A stretch of DNA of 64,000 bases from Yponomeuta sedellus (GCA_934045075.1 OW203730.1:11770692-11834691), one strand, 5' to 3'. Numbered from the stretch's first letter, positions 12,369-25,747 are shown. Notes: generated from the letters alone by a model not told the origin. Made by a program: numbers and translations.

Positions 12369-13686
12369 TTCGTTTACGTCGTAGTTTTTAACCTCAATAC
12401 GCTTGCTCCACACCAACCCACAGCACAGTAGTGGTTATTTATTTATTTACATACACTTTGCCAACAGTGGCAGTGGCAGCTGGCAGCACGTTTGTTTAGG
12501 TAGGTATGCTGATGACCTCTGTGATCTTTCCACAGAAGTCCTTCCGAAGAAAAGCCATGGAAAAGGAAAATCCTCAGAATAAGTTATTGTTCTGAGGGAG
12601 GAGGTAATTGTGCTCGTGGAGGGGGGAGGGAGGACAAAACGAAACGAAACATTCCTTCGCACAGAACAATTATTCGTGCGTGATTCACAGTTCACATTGG
12701 TGGCTGTGGTTCTGTGGTCATCATTCATTCAATTTTGTGTCAATGTCGATGCTTGTTCTGTGGTCTTTGTGTCAAGAATTTTAAACAATCTGTGATCTTT
12801 AGCGAGCAGTGTGACCAAATTTAGCAGAATTCTGCGATTTTAGCAGAATCGACCTCTAATTTCCAGCTTAGCATATTATGACGCAGAATGGAAAAAGTTA
12901 GCAGTTTTTAGCAAAATATTAGTAAATGTATAGTGTCAATTTTATTTTTTTGGTCGCGAGTTATCCGTAGACCATAAATAAAAATAATTGTAGCAGGTGG
13001 TTAGCAGTCTAATGTAACAGTGTGGTTGGTCATTGTGTTGTGTAAGCGCTAAAATGAAAAGAAAATACGAAAAAACCTATCGCTCCGAGTGGGAGGAGGA
13101 TCCTCTTTATTCATCCTGGCTTCCGAGAGGACACAGGATGACTCAAATGCAGCAAATTTCTAAATCATGCAATTTAAAATTAGTTGCACGTCTTTCTGTT
13201 TTAAAAGATCATGTTAACTGAGCTAAACATAAAAAAGCGTGATTGGGTATTCTGGACAGTCATCGGTAAGTGAATATTTACTTCTTTTAAAATATTTCAG
13301 GTACGTAGTTAAGAAATATGTCATTAGATTATTGTCATTAGTTTTAGGTACATTTTTGCAAAAAAATGTTTGTACAAACATTTTTTGCAAAAACGTCCTT
13401 GACAGGAGAAGTAAAGAAAGCTAAGATCAAGATGTGAATAACATTATTTATGCCTTTTATTTTATTTTCCTGAATAGCAGAATTTTTGCAGAAAACCAAA
13501 AAAAGTTCGGCAGATTTTATTACCAATTCCATTAGCATTATAACAAATTTTAATATGGTCACACTGGTAACGAGTGCGCTGAGCGCTGCGTTGAATGAAC
13601 TGCTGTGCGTGTTTGGATCGGTGTGGTTCGTGGATTTGTTATAAATGTGGTATTTTGCTTGATTATTGAAATAAATTAGCAGCAAA
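12369..13686. promoter_or_regulatory. Shared upstream region between divergent helicase genes A and B
   Basis: Copies A (-) and B (+) start 1.3 kb apart in opposite directions, so both promoters must lie here unless a 5' exon was missed. I see no clear TATA box or other core motif I would commit to. The middle (about 12810-13560) contains repeated tagcagaatt-like strings facing each other, suggesting a small decayed inverted-repeat insertion. The tract aaaatgtttgtacaaacatttt near 13363 is a short palindrome. Confidence 0.4.
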
Positions 13687-16600
13687 ATGGCCCCTACCCC
13701 AGATAAAATACTGATGCGAAAAATAAAGCAACGAGAAAAGAAGAAACTAAAGCTACTAGCGAAAAAAACTGATTTTGTTCAAGGTAACTAACATAACCTA
13801 AGAAAACTCATGCATGTTGTAGTTTGGTTTTGTTGCCAGCACTCCTACATTTAACGGGTCTCTCGTTCTTCCTTACAAGTATTAATTAAACTTTGTTGCT
13901 TATTTGTTCCAGACCCAGACAATAATTCTGAAACAAAGAAAAGGCCGCTAGAAGAAACAGCACCGACCACAACTATCAGCAGTAAGTATCAAGCTAGTTT
14001 CTGGTTGTTGTGTAACATTGGTTAAACTATAGTGAATTTCTAGTGTGAGTAGGTCATGGTATAGGGGTCATGACCCATGATTTTTATAGCTTGTTTACAT
14101 ATTTTATAAAAATAACATAACCTCATGCCTGTATCCCAAAGGGGTAGGCAGGGAACAAGAAGTGCAAAGATTTTGACCGATCACCTTGCTTCATCATGAA
14201 CATTAGTTGTCACATGCAATGCACACACTTGTACTTTTTATCTTGCCGTTTGCTAATACATCCCCTTTTTGGTTGAAGTATGTCAGCCTTGGACGTCCAT
14301 TACTGGCCCTTCGACCCACATCCACTATATATTATATTTTCAACAGAGAAAGTGAAGAAGAAGAAAATTAAAATTGATGTGAAAGTTGAGCCCGAAATCA
14401 AGGAGGAGATGTCAAATAGTGACAACGACAAAGATAATGACAACAGTGAAGAAAACACTCAAAGTGAGTCCCTGAGTAGCCAAGATAATAGTGAATGTAA
14501 GTAGTCGCTTCAAGATTTTGTGTTTTAAAAGGTGTTCTCTTCCCATTTTAGACTTAACTAAGCTCCTTAACCAAAGTCAAATATTTTGCACTTCAATGGT
14601 CTGATTTTGAGTTGGTGGCAAATGCATTTGAGGTAGATGGAAAATCGGTAAAAAACTAAAATCAGACTATTCCACAAATATTTGGTCTAAATTATTTACA
14701 TACTGGTTTAAGAGAGTAGTTATTCTGTCTTCACAATTATTTTGACATTTTTAATTACTTCGCTTTTAAGATACATACTGCAAGGCTTAGCAGCAAGAAA
14801 GGTATTTAATTTTTTGCCTACTGTTCCTTAAATGTAGAATGGAGTAACCTTTTTACACAAGCATTCATTATGTTCTTTTTCATTCTGCGCTGTATAATTT
14901 TTAAGTTCATGATTTCAAACTATGTTACCCGGCATCCCGGCATGGGTGAAATTTTTAGCCTCTAAATAGTTTTTTAAATATGTTACCCACTCCCAGATTT
15001 TCTAGATTTGACAGATCTAACCTTTGAACAAATAAGTACTATTGTATTAACTAAATTACTGTTACAAGTCCATTTTGTTGCAATATATATTACCTCAAGC
15101 CTTGTTAACACCTACTTAATAACAAGCTAATGATCTGTGTTCTTCCAGTGCCAGGATCTAGTTTATGCCTAGGCATACTGTCTGACCAGAAATTCACAGC
15201 CCTCGAAGGAAAGGTGTGTGAAGCCACACTTATGGGCATCAAAGATATGGGTTTTACAACCATGACTGAGATCCAGGTAAAATAACAAGAGTCTAGTTAT
15301 TTTATCACACATATTAATTGTGTGTGAGTGGAAGGGCTAAAAGGGAAGATAAAAAGTACCCAGAACCGGCGTGCGTGCATGCAACAACTTATGAACATTG
15401 ATGAAGTGAAGGTGATCTGTCAGGATCGTGGCAAGTGGCAGTCCTTGGTCTCTGCCTAACCTTCTGGGATACAGGAGTGAGGTTATGTTAAGTTTCTTAA
15501 TTGTGTATGCAGATGCACATCACAACTACATGCACTGCATAGCACTTTCTCCTCAGAATTTGGAACCCACCTAGTTCTAGAGTCAGGCTACAAATAAAAA
15601 AAACCATAGGAATTCATGGAATGCCTGTCAAAATATTTAGATACCTCGCAAAATATCGGTCAGATGGAGACAGATGCATAATAATATTTTGTATTTTGGC
15701 TGGTGATACTGAACTCGCCCCGTTTGGTTACCATCGGTAACACAATTGTCAAGCCCCACCCACTATCCCACAATTGCTTTTGTAGAAGAGTTTTATTGTG
15801 TAATAAAGTGTAACAAAAGAAAAATTTGCATGTGGGGTAATTTTTTAGCACTAGTTAGACATCTATCTATCCATCAGAAACATAGTCTAGAATCTGTAAC
15901 TTTCGAGTGGTCTGTTCACACATCTATATGAGTGTAATTGCTGGATGCTGTATAAATCATCTGCAAAGTAGATACAAAAACCAAAGACTTCTTTTAACTG
16001 TTACTAGAGTCAGGGCATAAAATAATTTTATACCAATTCCTTTTACTGTGTTTAAATTGAGAATTATTTATTATGTCTTAATACTTACAGTAACATGAAT
16101 CTCTGAACTGTGGAGAGTATGACACAGCAGGGCAATTTTTTAAACCATTTTTATTTCAGTCCAAAGCAATCCCACCACTCCTCGAAGGCAGAGACCTTGT
16201 GGGTGCCGCCAGGACCGGTTCAGGAAAGACTTTGGCCTTCCTCATCCCCGCAATTGAGCTGATTAACAAGTTAAAGTTCATGCCAAGAAATGGTAAGTGT
16301 TTAATGCTAAATTTCAATAAGGGTTTGCAAGGGCCAGAATAGCACATCTCATAAAAAAACAATATAAGTCTGATGTGAAACAAAACACCCACCTCTGACT
16401 CTGATATGATATAAAGTTCATATGCAGATCATACAAGTTAAAAAAAAAATACCTTCTAGTCAGACCTTACAAATACGGTCACATGCACTAAGATGTATCC
16501 ACTTCAGCAGGTTGTCAAAGTCAAAATAGTCAATTTCTCATACATCAGGCTAGAAGAGGTTAATGTGACAAGGTACTAACGTGTTTACATCTTAGTGAAT

Positions 16601-19600
16601 GCCATAATGACTGTACATTACAAAATGTACAGGTGTTTAACTTGATGATTCAAATGATGACAAAAAGGCGAATATGAAACGCAACTCCATACAACCACAT
16701 TGGTGTTAGTTACGAAATGGCTACAAACCTGAGTCTCCAGTGAAAGCTGTCGAGGCACGTTTGTCACCATTTCCTAGTGGTCACCATAGGTGTATGCAGT
16801 GAATAAGAGTTGCTTCATGAACACAGAATGGATATCTGATGAACTTGAAAAACTTTGCTTGATAGCATTACATTTTAATCATATTTAGCTTCAATTTGTC
16901 TTTATATTTCATGTTACAGGCACAGGTGTTATAGTTTTGTCGCCAACTAGAGAGTTGTCCATGCAGACGTTTGGAGTACTGAAGGAGCTGATGAAACATC
17001 ACCATCACACTTATGGACTTGTCATGGGTGGAGCTAACAGGAGTACAGAGGCGCAGAAGTTGTCTAAAGGTAAAAACTGTCTCATTGTGAGTCCCAATGG
17101 GCATCTAATACAGTAATATTCCACTTTACGCGGCCTCGCTGTTCACGACTTCCGTAATGGGTGAATTTGATATTTCGCGCTAAAATGCCTCGCTTTACGC
17201 GATTGGTGTATTGTTCAATGCGCCGTGAGGTGAGCCAGCCAATTAGGAATCTACTTTCGGGTCCTTCAGTTAGCACTTTTGGGCTCAACACATAAAACTA
17301 TTTTTATTTTGTTTACGAATTTTTCGCAAAAGTAATGACTAATATGTTTGAGTTGTATTAATTAATTGTTAATCAAAGACATTAAAACGTATATTTTGCA
17401 TATATTTATAGATTTTTGTCAATCCCGATATACTCGAATATCGGTTAACGCGGTATCTTGTGGAACACGCCCCTCGCGTAAAGCGGCGTATTACTGTATT
17501 TACAGCACACGATCTTTATCACCTTCACTACCTCAAACTTTTAGGCAGAGCAATATTTATTTTGTTTCTCTCGATTACATATTATATAATACCTAATATT
17601 ATCCTTCAGGTATCAACATATTAGTAGCAACACCTGGTAGGTTGCTAGATCACCTCCAGAACACACCGGATTTCCTCTACAAAAACTTGCAATGCTTAGT
17701 GATTGACGAAGCTGACCGAATACTGGAGATTGGATTTGAGGAGGAAGTCAAGCAAATCATAAAATTATTGCCCAGTAAGTTAGACCAGTTTTTATTTAGA
17801 AATTGGTTATAACTGGGAGGAACTGGGTTAGTCCCAGTATATACTATTATGCTACTTGTGGTGGCTAACGTCATAGTAGCCTTTGTTAGCCAACCACAAT
17901 GCATGTGCTTCTGGTTGTAGCAGATAGACCACATATTCTGATTATGGTTAGAAGAGCCGATTGCAGATAATAAAGGTTATAGCAGTGAAATTCAGTTCCT
18001 AATTATATAACGTAATTTACAAAGGAATTATACTGCAGTCAAACTTATTTGTAATTGCAATTAAATGTCATTCCAACGACAACATATTGAATTGACTTTT
18101 AGTGAGTGACTCAATTTCTTGATTTTTCAACTTTCACCTCAGCTAAATTCACTTTGTTTTTAGAGTTTTAGTTGAGATCAAAGTAAAAATTAAAAAAGAA
18201 ATTACTTAATTACCAATTCAATATAATAGGAATATAAAAGGAATTGAAACACAACTATGTGGAATTTCTAATTCAATTCCTTTAGAATGGTTTTTAAATG
18301 CACCTTGTCAATTCCAACTAATTCATTTGAATACAATTCATTTTTGTCCAACACTCCTTTAAATCCTTCCACTCATTTGTCAGTTGCCTGCTTGCCTAAG
18401 GCCATGATACATAGTGAATGACATGCAGAGCTTCATAATCACTAATCTCATCCGAAAGCTAGCTTATTAACGACTACACAATTTATTTATAGAGCGAAGA
18501 CAAACAATGATGTTCAGCGCCACTCAAACAAAGAAGATTGAGGCGCTGACTGCGCTTGCAGTGAAGGCCGAGCCCATTTATGTGGGAGTTGATGACCACA
18601 GAGAGCAAGCCACCGTCGACGGCCTCGAACAAGGGTTGGTACCAGCTGTGATTGATTTTTATTCCGCCCTAAATCTATGTGCCCAGACAGGTACATAGGT
18701 TTGATTAGAGCGAACAATTGATTTTTTCTCTGTTGTCTTAAGATTTTGGGGACATTCGAGCCTAATATTTCAACGCACTTTTTCAGATACATAGTATGCC
18801 CATCAGAAAAGCGTATGATGGTCCTATTCACATTCCTCAAGAAGAACCGGAAGAAAAAGGTCATGGTGTTCTTCTCCACCTGCATGTCTGTCAAGTATCA
18901 CCATGAACTCTTCAATTACATTGACTTGCCTGTCATGTCTATTCATGTAAGTACACCTTTAACATAGTTTGCTGTTAGTAACTTTTAATGAAGCGCAATA
19001 CTCACACTTAGTTAAGCATTAACAGGTCTCCTCGACTCGAATATTTTTTCTACCCTGGTACCCTGAGAACAGTCCACTCTACACTTAGGCCAGGTGCGCA
19101 CTACGATATTTAATCGCGCGATATTTTGTCGCAGAAATATAACGTAGGAGTTATTATGTCAGTGCGCGCATAAGCTACAAAAAAATCGCAGCGATTTTAA
19201 AATTGTGTTTTGTTACATTTTTGCGCGATTACTCGCGACGCGATTGTCGCAAAACTAAACTGTAGCCTATGGAGTTGTACGGCTCCGCGAGCATTGCGAT
19301 AATAAAATTGCATTTTTAGTATTTTTATATTTAATTTGAGGTTTAACAATTCTCAGTAATTCGTCATATGTTTGAATCTTCATTCGATAATAGCCAAATA
19401 TTTTTTTGGGATACAGCCGAAGATAGTTTTATTTCAAATTTCAGAGAAAGAAACCTTTGATACATCTTTCTGCTGTGAAAGGATAAATCCAGTATTGACG
19501 AATACCTTCTCTCTTTTTTTCTCCTCAGAAGTAAAGCAAGACAGGTAATTTGTACAAAATCCATGTTGGAAATTAACAATCCATCGAATTTTTCATCGCA

Positions 19601-21961
19601 GTGCGCGCAGTGATTTTTTTACGATAATAAACAGCGCGATTTTAAAATCGTGTCGCAAAAGTTAAAATCGTAGTGCGCGCCTAGCCTTAATATAGTGTCG
19701 ACTGTTTTAGTTTTCTTTTTTACGAAAACATCCTATGACATAACAGCTCACCTTATAATTTTAATTTAGCTAAGCAGGTAACTGTCTCGCTATTGCATAG
19801 TAAGAGCATCGCTACCTTATACTATTTCAATAGAAGAGATAAATTGAGAATTGAGTCATAGCCTACTATTGTACGTAAATCCTCTTACAAACAAGCTTTT
19901 GCCCACAAATAATGACGTTGCACAACCCAATATTCCCAAGTTATGTGTGAATGCTAGCTACAAAAAAGATGCATTCAGTGGAAGGCAGCTTTCCAAGCCT
20001 TAAAAAGAATCAAATAAACTATCTGAGAAAAGCATATTAGCTGATGGCGCGGAAACTACTACAAAAATCTCAACATTTGATTTAAAAATATATAATTATT
20101 TTAATAATTTTGATTTAAAAATATATAATTATTTTAATAATGTTAAACTTATAATAAAAAAATATTAATTAAAGACAGTTAGTTTCTTAACTCCCTGTAA
20201 AAAGTATATTATTGATTATAACTGCAACTATGTTGTATCTAGCTTAATTAATATCAATCTAGTTTATGTAGTAAAGGAAAACCGAGGCTTCCTGGCAGGT
20301 GTCTATACACTTAATAGCAAGACCTCACCATAGTGTAATATTAATGTTAATTTGCTAACTAATAAATATATTTTTATATTTCTAGTGTGGGGCCAAAAGC
20401 AATGTGTGTGTCTGTATGTAAATTTTATGTTATTTCATACTTTCACAATTTCCCAGGGCAAGCAACAGCAGACGAAGCGGACTACGACCTTCTTCCAATT
20501 CTGCAACGCGGAAAGTGGCATCCTCCTTTGCACGGACGTGGCGGCGAGAGGGCTCGACATACCCGCCGTAGACTGGATTGTCCAATACGATCCACCCGAT
20601 GATCCCAAGGTATGTTGACAACTGATTTAAATTCTGCGATTGTGATTGAAATGTGAAATTCTCAGAAACCGAAATATGCACTGTATTAAACTAGTACAAA
20701 GAGATAGAGCGAGGATGCTAGGCCTTATACTCATGGGTCGGGTACCCAATGTCATCAACTCGTCATACAACATCAGACGAAGGTCGACAACATTGTACCC
20801 GAATCTCGAGATTAAAGTGGACAGGACAACTGGAACCACTGAACCACCGCATGACGAAGGTGGATTAGAGCTATAACTGAGGGGTCAATAAATCCTGAAT
20901 GGTCATCTATCGTCTGAGCTGTCAAATTTCATACCAATTTGACAGTTTGATGATTGAAATCGTTCAGAATTAGCTGCGCGTTATACAGGGGCTGATCAGC
21001 GGCACGATGGAAGTACTGCATATGCTATGTGGCTTGTAGGGGTAAAAGCCTATATCCAGCAGTAGGCAGCGCTATGCAATGGTGATCATCTATTACCTAG
21101 TTTGTTCCGGTAATAGTTCTGCTCCGGTGCCTATAATATCAACATGGGCTTCGGTCTGTTGGCACCGTTAGATATTTTATTCATGTATGTATTATTTGTA
21201 GGAATACATTCACCGCGTGGGACGTACAGCGCGCGGGCTCGGCGCTAGCGGGCACGCGCTACTCGTACTGCGGCCCGAGGAACTCGGCTTTCTTCGCTAC
21301 CTGAAGCAGGCTAAGGTCACCCTCAACGAGTTCCAGTTCTCATGGAACAAGATCTCTGATATTCAGCTGCAGGTGAGCCAATAAGTGATTTCATTCTATT
21401 CTAGAATAAAGGATATATTAATGAAATGGAGACAACAGCATTATGCGTTGACCTCACTAAAGACATTATCTAAACTGTATATAATTTTTTTTGAGCCGTA
21501 TGACCAGAGAGAGTTTTATTATGATGGTTACATGGAACTGATCCAAGAGAGTCAGTTGCAAACTCCCGAAAGATTCAGCCGATGTTACAGTTTATTATAA
21601 ATTGTGTGTATTCTCCTTGCAGTTGGAGAAGCTGATATCAAGAAACTACTTCCTCAACCAATCAGCGAAGGAGGCGATGAAAAGCTACGTCCGCGCGTAC
21701 GACTCGCACCATCTGAAGACCATATTCGATGTCGACACTTTGGACTTGGCCAAAGTAGCCAAGGCCTTCGGCTTCACCGTACCACCAGCCATGGAACTCC
21801 GAGTAGCGAATAAGGGGCCTCCGCAGAAGAGAAAAGGCGGCGGGGGTTACGGCTATTTCAAGTCTTTGAACGCACCCGCGGGAGTCAATAAGAGGGCAGA
21901 GAAAACCAAGGTGTTCCGCCAGAAAGGAGGCGGCGGGAAGGATAAAAAGTTCGTCAGATAA
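13687..21961 (+). CDS. pit: DEAD-box RNA helicase DDX18/Pitchoune (copy B, full-length type, 12 exons)
   Basis: Exons: 13687-13783, 13913-13981, 14347-14496, 15149-15276, 16160-16292, 16920-17069, 17610-17774, 18493-18634, 18787-18946, 20457-20609, 21202-21372, 21623-21961. They join in frame to 618 aa. Exons 1-3 encode a lysine-rich then acidic tail as in Has1/DDX18/Pitchoune. The core has the Q-motif region near 140-148, ARTGSGKT 165-172, DEAD 275-278, SAT 306-308, [11 protein letters not shown] and HRVGRTARG 453-461. The end is glycine- and lysine-rich ([11 protein letters not shown], then a KKFVR finish), the family's nucleolar tail. The family releases snoRNAs and matures large-subunit pre-rRNA in the nucleolus. 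Motif Ia reads PTRELSMQ, where most members have PTRELAMQ. An AATAAA lies at 22072-22077. DDX18 orthologs are about 670 aa, so this protein is slightly short. Confidence 0.92.
14104..14300 (+). repeat. Interspersed repeat family (catgcctgtatccc type), intron 2 of copy B
   Basis: It begins near cctcatgcctgtatcccaaa and runs through a segment similar to 59360-59540. Further copies or fragments are at 15320-15490 (reverse), 36330-36400, 43680-43760 and 45570-45690 (reverse). At least six copies in one window mark it as a very abundant short element. I cannot assign it to a superfamily. Confidence 0.55.
14926..14992 (+). mobile_element. Fragment of the tRNA-derived SINE found at 35.3, 41.1 and 44.0 kb
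   Basis: The stretch contains ccggcatgggtgaaattttt and agcctctaaatag, the 3' flank of the tRNA-like unit seen in full at 35285-35395, 41074-41265 and 43990-44325. Only the end of the T arm and the tail remain. It is in intron 3 of copy B. Confidence 0.6.
15320..15490 (-). repeat. Interspersed repeat family (catgcctgtatccc type), reverse copy
   Basis: On the minus strand this reads like the copy at 14104: cctcactcctgtatcccaga near the start, then a stretch about catcttcac/gcatgcacgc and a tail near actttttatcttccc. It is in intron 4 of copy B. Confidence 0.5.
17111..17496. mobile_element. MITE, Tc/mariner (pogo-like) type, intron 6 of copy B
   Basis: The left end is CAGTAATATTCCACTTTACG and the right end is the reverse complement of CAGTAATACGCCGCTTTACG. 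TA flanks both sides (17109-17110 and 17497-17498). CAGT ends with TA targets fit pogo/Tigger-like elements. At 386 bp with no transposase frame, it needs help from elsewhere. Confidence 0.75.
19088..19686. mobile_element. MITE, PIF/Harbinger-like, intron 9 of copy B
   Basis: The ends are inverted: GGCCAGGTGCGCACTACGAT on the left, and on the right the reverse complement of GGCTAGGCGCGCACTACGAT. The flanking trinucleotide is TTA on both sides (19085-19087 and 19687-19689), the usual Harbinger target duplication. Inside, further gcgcgat/atcgcgc strings form subterminal inverted repeats. No transposase frame is seen. Confidence 0.75.
20060..20145. repeat. Tandem duplication of a 34-bp AT-rich unit
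   Basis: The string gatttaaaaatatataatta followed by ttttaataat occurs twice in a row, first near 20079 and again near 20112, without visible change. It is a local duplication inside intron 9 of copy B. Confidence 0.8.
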
Positions 21962-22545
21962 TTTGTTTTATTGTGTGTGCTGATTTGGCAGTTCGAGTAA
22001 GTTTTTCCTTATAGGCTTGCACTGCCAGCAAAGTACCCAAGGAATTCAGAATGTTGTTATGTATGAAGTTAAATAAAATATTTTACTGATACAGCTTATA
22101 AATTGTTTTATTTATAAAATACTTATCACAATTTACATTCTTATCTAGGCGTCGAAAGACGACACAACATTGCGCTATAAATAACTTATTATTACATAAT
22201 AAATCACTATCTGTTTCTGCGCAATATACCAATATAGGTATTTGTAAGTACACCTGTTAAGGTTGGATCACCAAATTCCACTTTAAATAGCAACTGTTAC
22301 TGCTAAATGTGTACCTTACCCATGTCAAAGCTCACAATAAATATTCTTTGATTCCACCTTTTAGGATATTGTATTAGTTTTGTTTCTTCAGCCACCGCAG
22401 GTTCACTTCTTCTTAACTTCGGCCACTGTAGGGGGAGTCAAGGAAATGCGAAGATTCTAACTAATTAAGTATTACTCCGTGTCTAGTACAAGTAGAATGC
22501 TGGCCTCACATCCTAGAGATGGGTTCGATTCAGGCATGTACTAAC
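21962..22545 (+). other. 3' UTR of copy B and short spacer
   Basis: The stop of copy B is at 21961 and AATAAA at 22072-22077 makes a 3' end near 22090-22100 likely. The remainder has no exon. A possible tRNA-SINE scrap (gggttcgattcaggcatg) lies at 22520-22538, directly before the MULE-type element. Confidence 0.5.
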
Positions 22546-22553
22546 CTACCTAC

Positions 22554-24154
22554 GGGTTATTCCACTAATCCCCATTGAAAATCCCCTTTGATGGGGATTT
22601 CTGAACTTTTTGTTCACAAATCCCCATTGCCAATACTAAGATACGCCAATGGGGATTTGTGAACAAAAAGTTCATAAATCCCCATTGGTATAAAAAACAA
22701 ATATAAAGAACAACACATTAGTATGAAACAAGTATTTATATTGTATTACTACTAATACATATATTAAACAAACACAGTTTATAACAATTTATCAAATCAG
22801 AGATGATGGATTAGTTTTACACTAACGTAAATAACGTTAATATAAAATTAATAGAATAAACTTGTTATTACAACACAATCACATTTTCACCGTCATTAAT
22901 AAAATCACATATTTATTGTCAATTAAATTCTATATTTCAATCATCTTAATTTTTCCAAGCAATGGCCAATCGTAATTTCGCCATTAACAAGCTCCATTTG
23001 GACCTCCCGTATGTAAACATCGCGATTAATACTTTGGATTGATCTTTCTGTAATCCCTATGCTCCCTTGAGTAAGCCGCAATGCAAGCACTTCGTAGTAC
23101 AATGCATCTTCAGCCAACGAAGTGAGAAGCTTCATAAGATTATGATTCTTTTTCACCACGCGATGTTTGATTTGTTTGTTCCATGATTCGACTAAATTAT
23201 TAGTGCGATGGCTCTGACAAAATGCACACCATATTTGAATGAAGTCCTCTTTTACCCATTGAACAAGGCTTCTAAGTAAATAAAGATAGTAAAAAAAAAC
23301 TGATTTAGTTTAGTTAATAAGAAACATGTGATTTTATCAATGACGGTAAAAATGTGATTGTTATTGTAATACCTCCTCTTCCTCTTCAGGCTATATTAGT
23401 CAACTGCTGGACATAGCCCTCCCCTAATGAGCGCCATAGCGCAAAGTTGTGCCATCATTGGGAGGTAATGCCCATAATAATGTAATACCTAGTTACATAG
23501 AATCTGTGATTTACTTAGTAAATGTAAAACTCATGTTCAATTTAGGTAAGTATGTCTGATTAAAAAAAAATGTTAAGCACACTTCGTGCCAAAAGGGCTA
23601 CTATAACATAAAGGATTATTTAGATGACAATGAGGTGTGGAATGAAAGCCAGTACAATGTATGAGTTCTATGTTTATAATAATTATGTAAACTATGTTAA
23701 GTAAAGTTATTATAACTAAGTTAAGTTATTAAGGACTTTTGAAAAGACTAAGTTAGGAGTTTTTTGTCCATTTTTTCTCCTAAATGATCTAGATTTTGAA
23801 ATGGACACCTAGTCTGAATTGTACGTTCATTAAGCCGCAGTTTCTGTGCTACTTTGAATAAAACCTTTTCATTTCATTTCCTTTTCATTTCATGATTACA
23901 ACTCTGATTTTATAAATTGTTGAAAAACTGTGTTTGTACCTATAATGTAGGTATTGGTATTACAAAATAAGTACTTTGTGATTCATAATTAATGTGTCCT
24001 TTATATTTCGTTTTATACCCCAATGGGGATTTATGAACTTTTTGTCCACAAATCCCCATTGCCAATACTAAGATACGCCAATGGGGATTTACGGACAAAA
24101 AGTTCACAAATCCCCATCAATGGGGATTTTCAATGGGGATTAGTGGAACAACCC
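22554..24154 (-). mobile_element. Mutator-like (MULE) element with transposase C-terminal remnant
   Basis: The ends are inverted: left GGGTTATTCCACTAATCCCC, right the reverse complement of GGGTTGTTCCACTAATCCCC. Inverted similarity continues inward for over 100 bp through repeats of AAATCCCCATTG. An 8-bp target duplication CTACCTAC flanks it (22546-22553 and 24155-24162). On the minus strand an open stretch from about 23300 to 22941 includes HRTNNLVESWNKQIKHR and ends with a stop. RTNN-x-VE-x-W is the pattern near the C-terminus of MULE transposases. The catalytic part is missing, so this is an internally deleted copy. A fragment of another repeat (gtccagcagttgac type) sits at 23385-23470. Confidence 0.8.
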
Positions 24155-25747
24155 CTACCTACATACCTTAGTTTGTTTTCTAGGGTATGTAGGTAGGTGC
24201 ATTTTTAGTAGAAGAAATACCAATCGCTATGAAGGATACCTGAGTGCCCGAGGTATTTACATACCTCGTTAAAATATTCTTGACTTTAAATCGCCAATGC
24301 GTGATGATTTAAGCCTATCCTCTCTCTGCAAGGAGAGAAAGCTTGTGCCGTATAATGGGACGGGCATAGGCCTCGCACTAAGGAACTTCTGCCTCGAAGC
24401 TTCCAAGCTCGAGACTTGCTTATCGATCTCAAAACAGCGTTAAAAAGTTCCACTCATTTTAAAGCTGTTCCTTCGTGAAACATGATGTCTCGCTCGCAAA
24501 ATTTAACACTTGTAATAAAACTTGTTTGTGATGAATATGGTCCGAGGATGGATAGTTCATTTGCAGATATTTACCCGACTGCAGCGAAGCCCAAAAGGAG
24601 GGTAATGTGTTTAGTGCGTATGTATGTATGTATGTAAGTATGTCCGATTCTATGTTCCCTCATAACTCCTTAACCAATGGTCATATTTTGTTAAACAAGG
24701 TATCATTCGATTCGGCATCCTTGCGCGGGTGTCATAGGCTATATAAAATCATAATTATGCGATCAGAACTGTGACGAAAAATAAAATTCGTTAAGAAGAT
24801 TCGTTAAAGTACAGCTAGGAGCCACTAGATGGCGCTGTTATATTTAGTTTATTGAATTCGAATACTAATTTTATTGAACTACCCCTAACAGGTGTGTAAT
24901 ATTTAAAACAGAATTTTGCGGATGACGTAGGTTACATAAAATCATCATTAATAGAGAACCAACGGAACAAAAAATAACATTTACTTCTAAGCAATTAAAG
25001 TACCACTTTTAGCCACTTGATGGCGCTGCTATATTTTATTTATTCTAATACATGTGTATACATAATTTCAGTTTTGGTCTACATGTAAACAAACCATTTA
25101 TAGAATCGGTACAAATGCGGAAAGAAATAATTCCTATAAAGTGGTTTGATCCTTCTAGATCATTCATTTAATTAAAAAAATATAATTTTGTTTAACTACG
25201 CCTAACACGTGCAAAGTATTTAAAAGAGAATTTTGCGGGTGTCGTTGATTAACATAAAATCAGCATTAATAGAGAACAAACGCAACACAAATAATATTCA
25301 CTTGTAAGTAATTAAAGTACTGTAGCATTAGTTCCTCTACCCAACCACAGATGACGCTGTTTGTGTTCTAAATTGCGGTATGGTTTTGTCCGAAGGCCCT
25401 ACATAATATTAAACAAAATTGGATAGTATTGAGCACTCGACCAATCACTTCGACCAATACTGACTGTGACTGTCCACTAATAATTGGCACGACTAGTGAC
25501 GTAGGTAGTATACCTCGCTTTGCGCTGTGGTGCGAGTAGTACAGTTACTAATCCGTAATCCTTAGTAAGTTTCATATTGCTTCAATAAATAGATCCCTAA
25601 GTACGTGCTGTCGTGCTGAAACGTTTCTCTTCTTGTCTGCTGAAACCCTGTCCTACAGTACCACTTTTAGCCACTAGACGTATTTCTTTCTACGCCATTC
25701 GTTTATCTCATTAATTTAAGAAATATCAACCTCATAGGGGGTAATAA

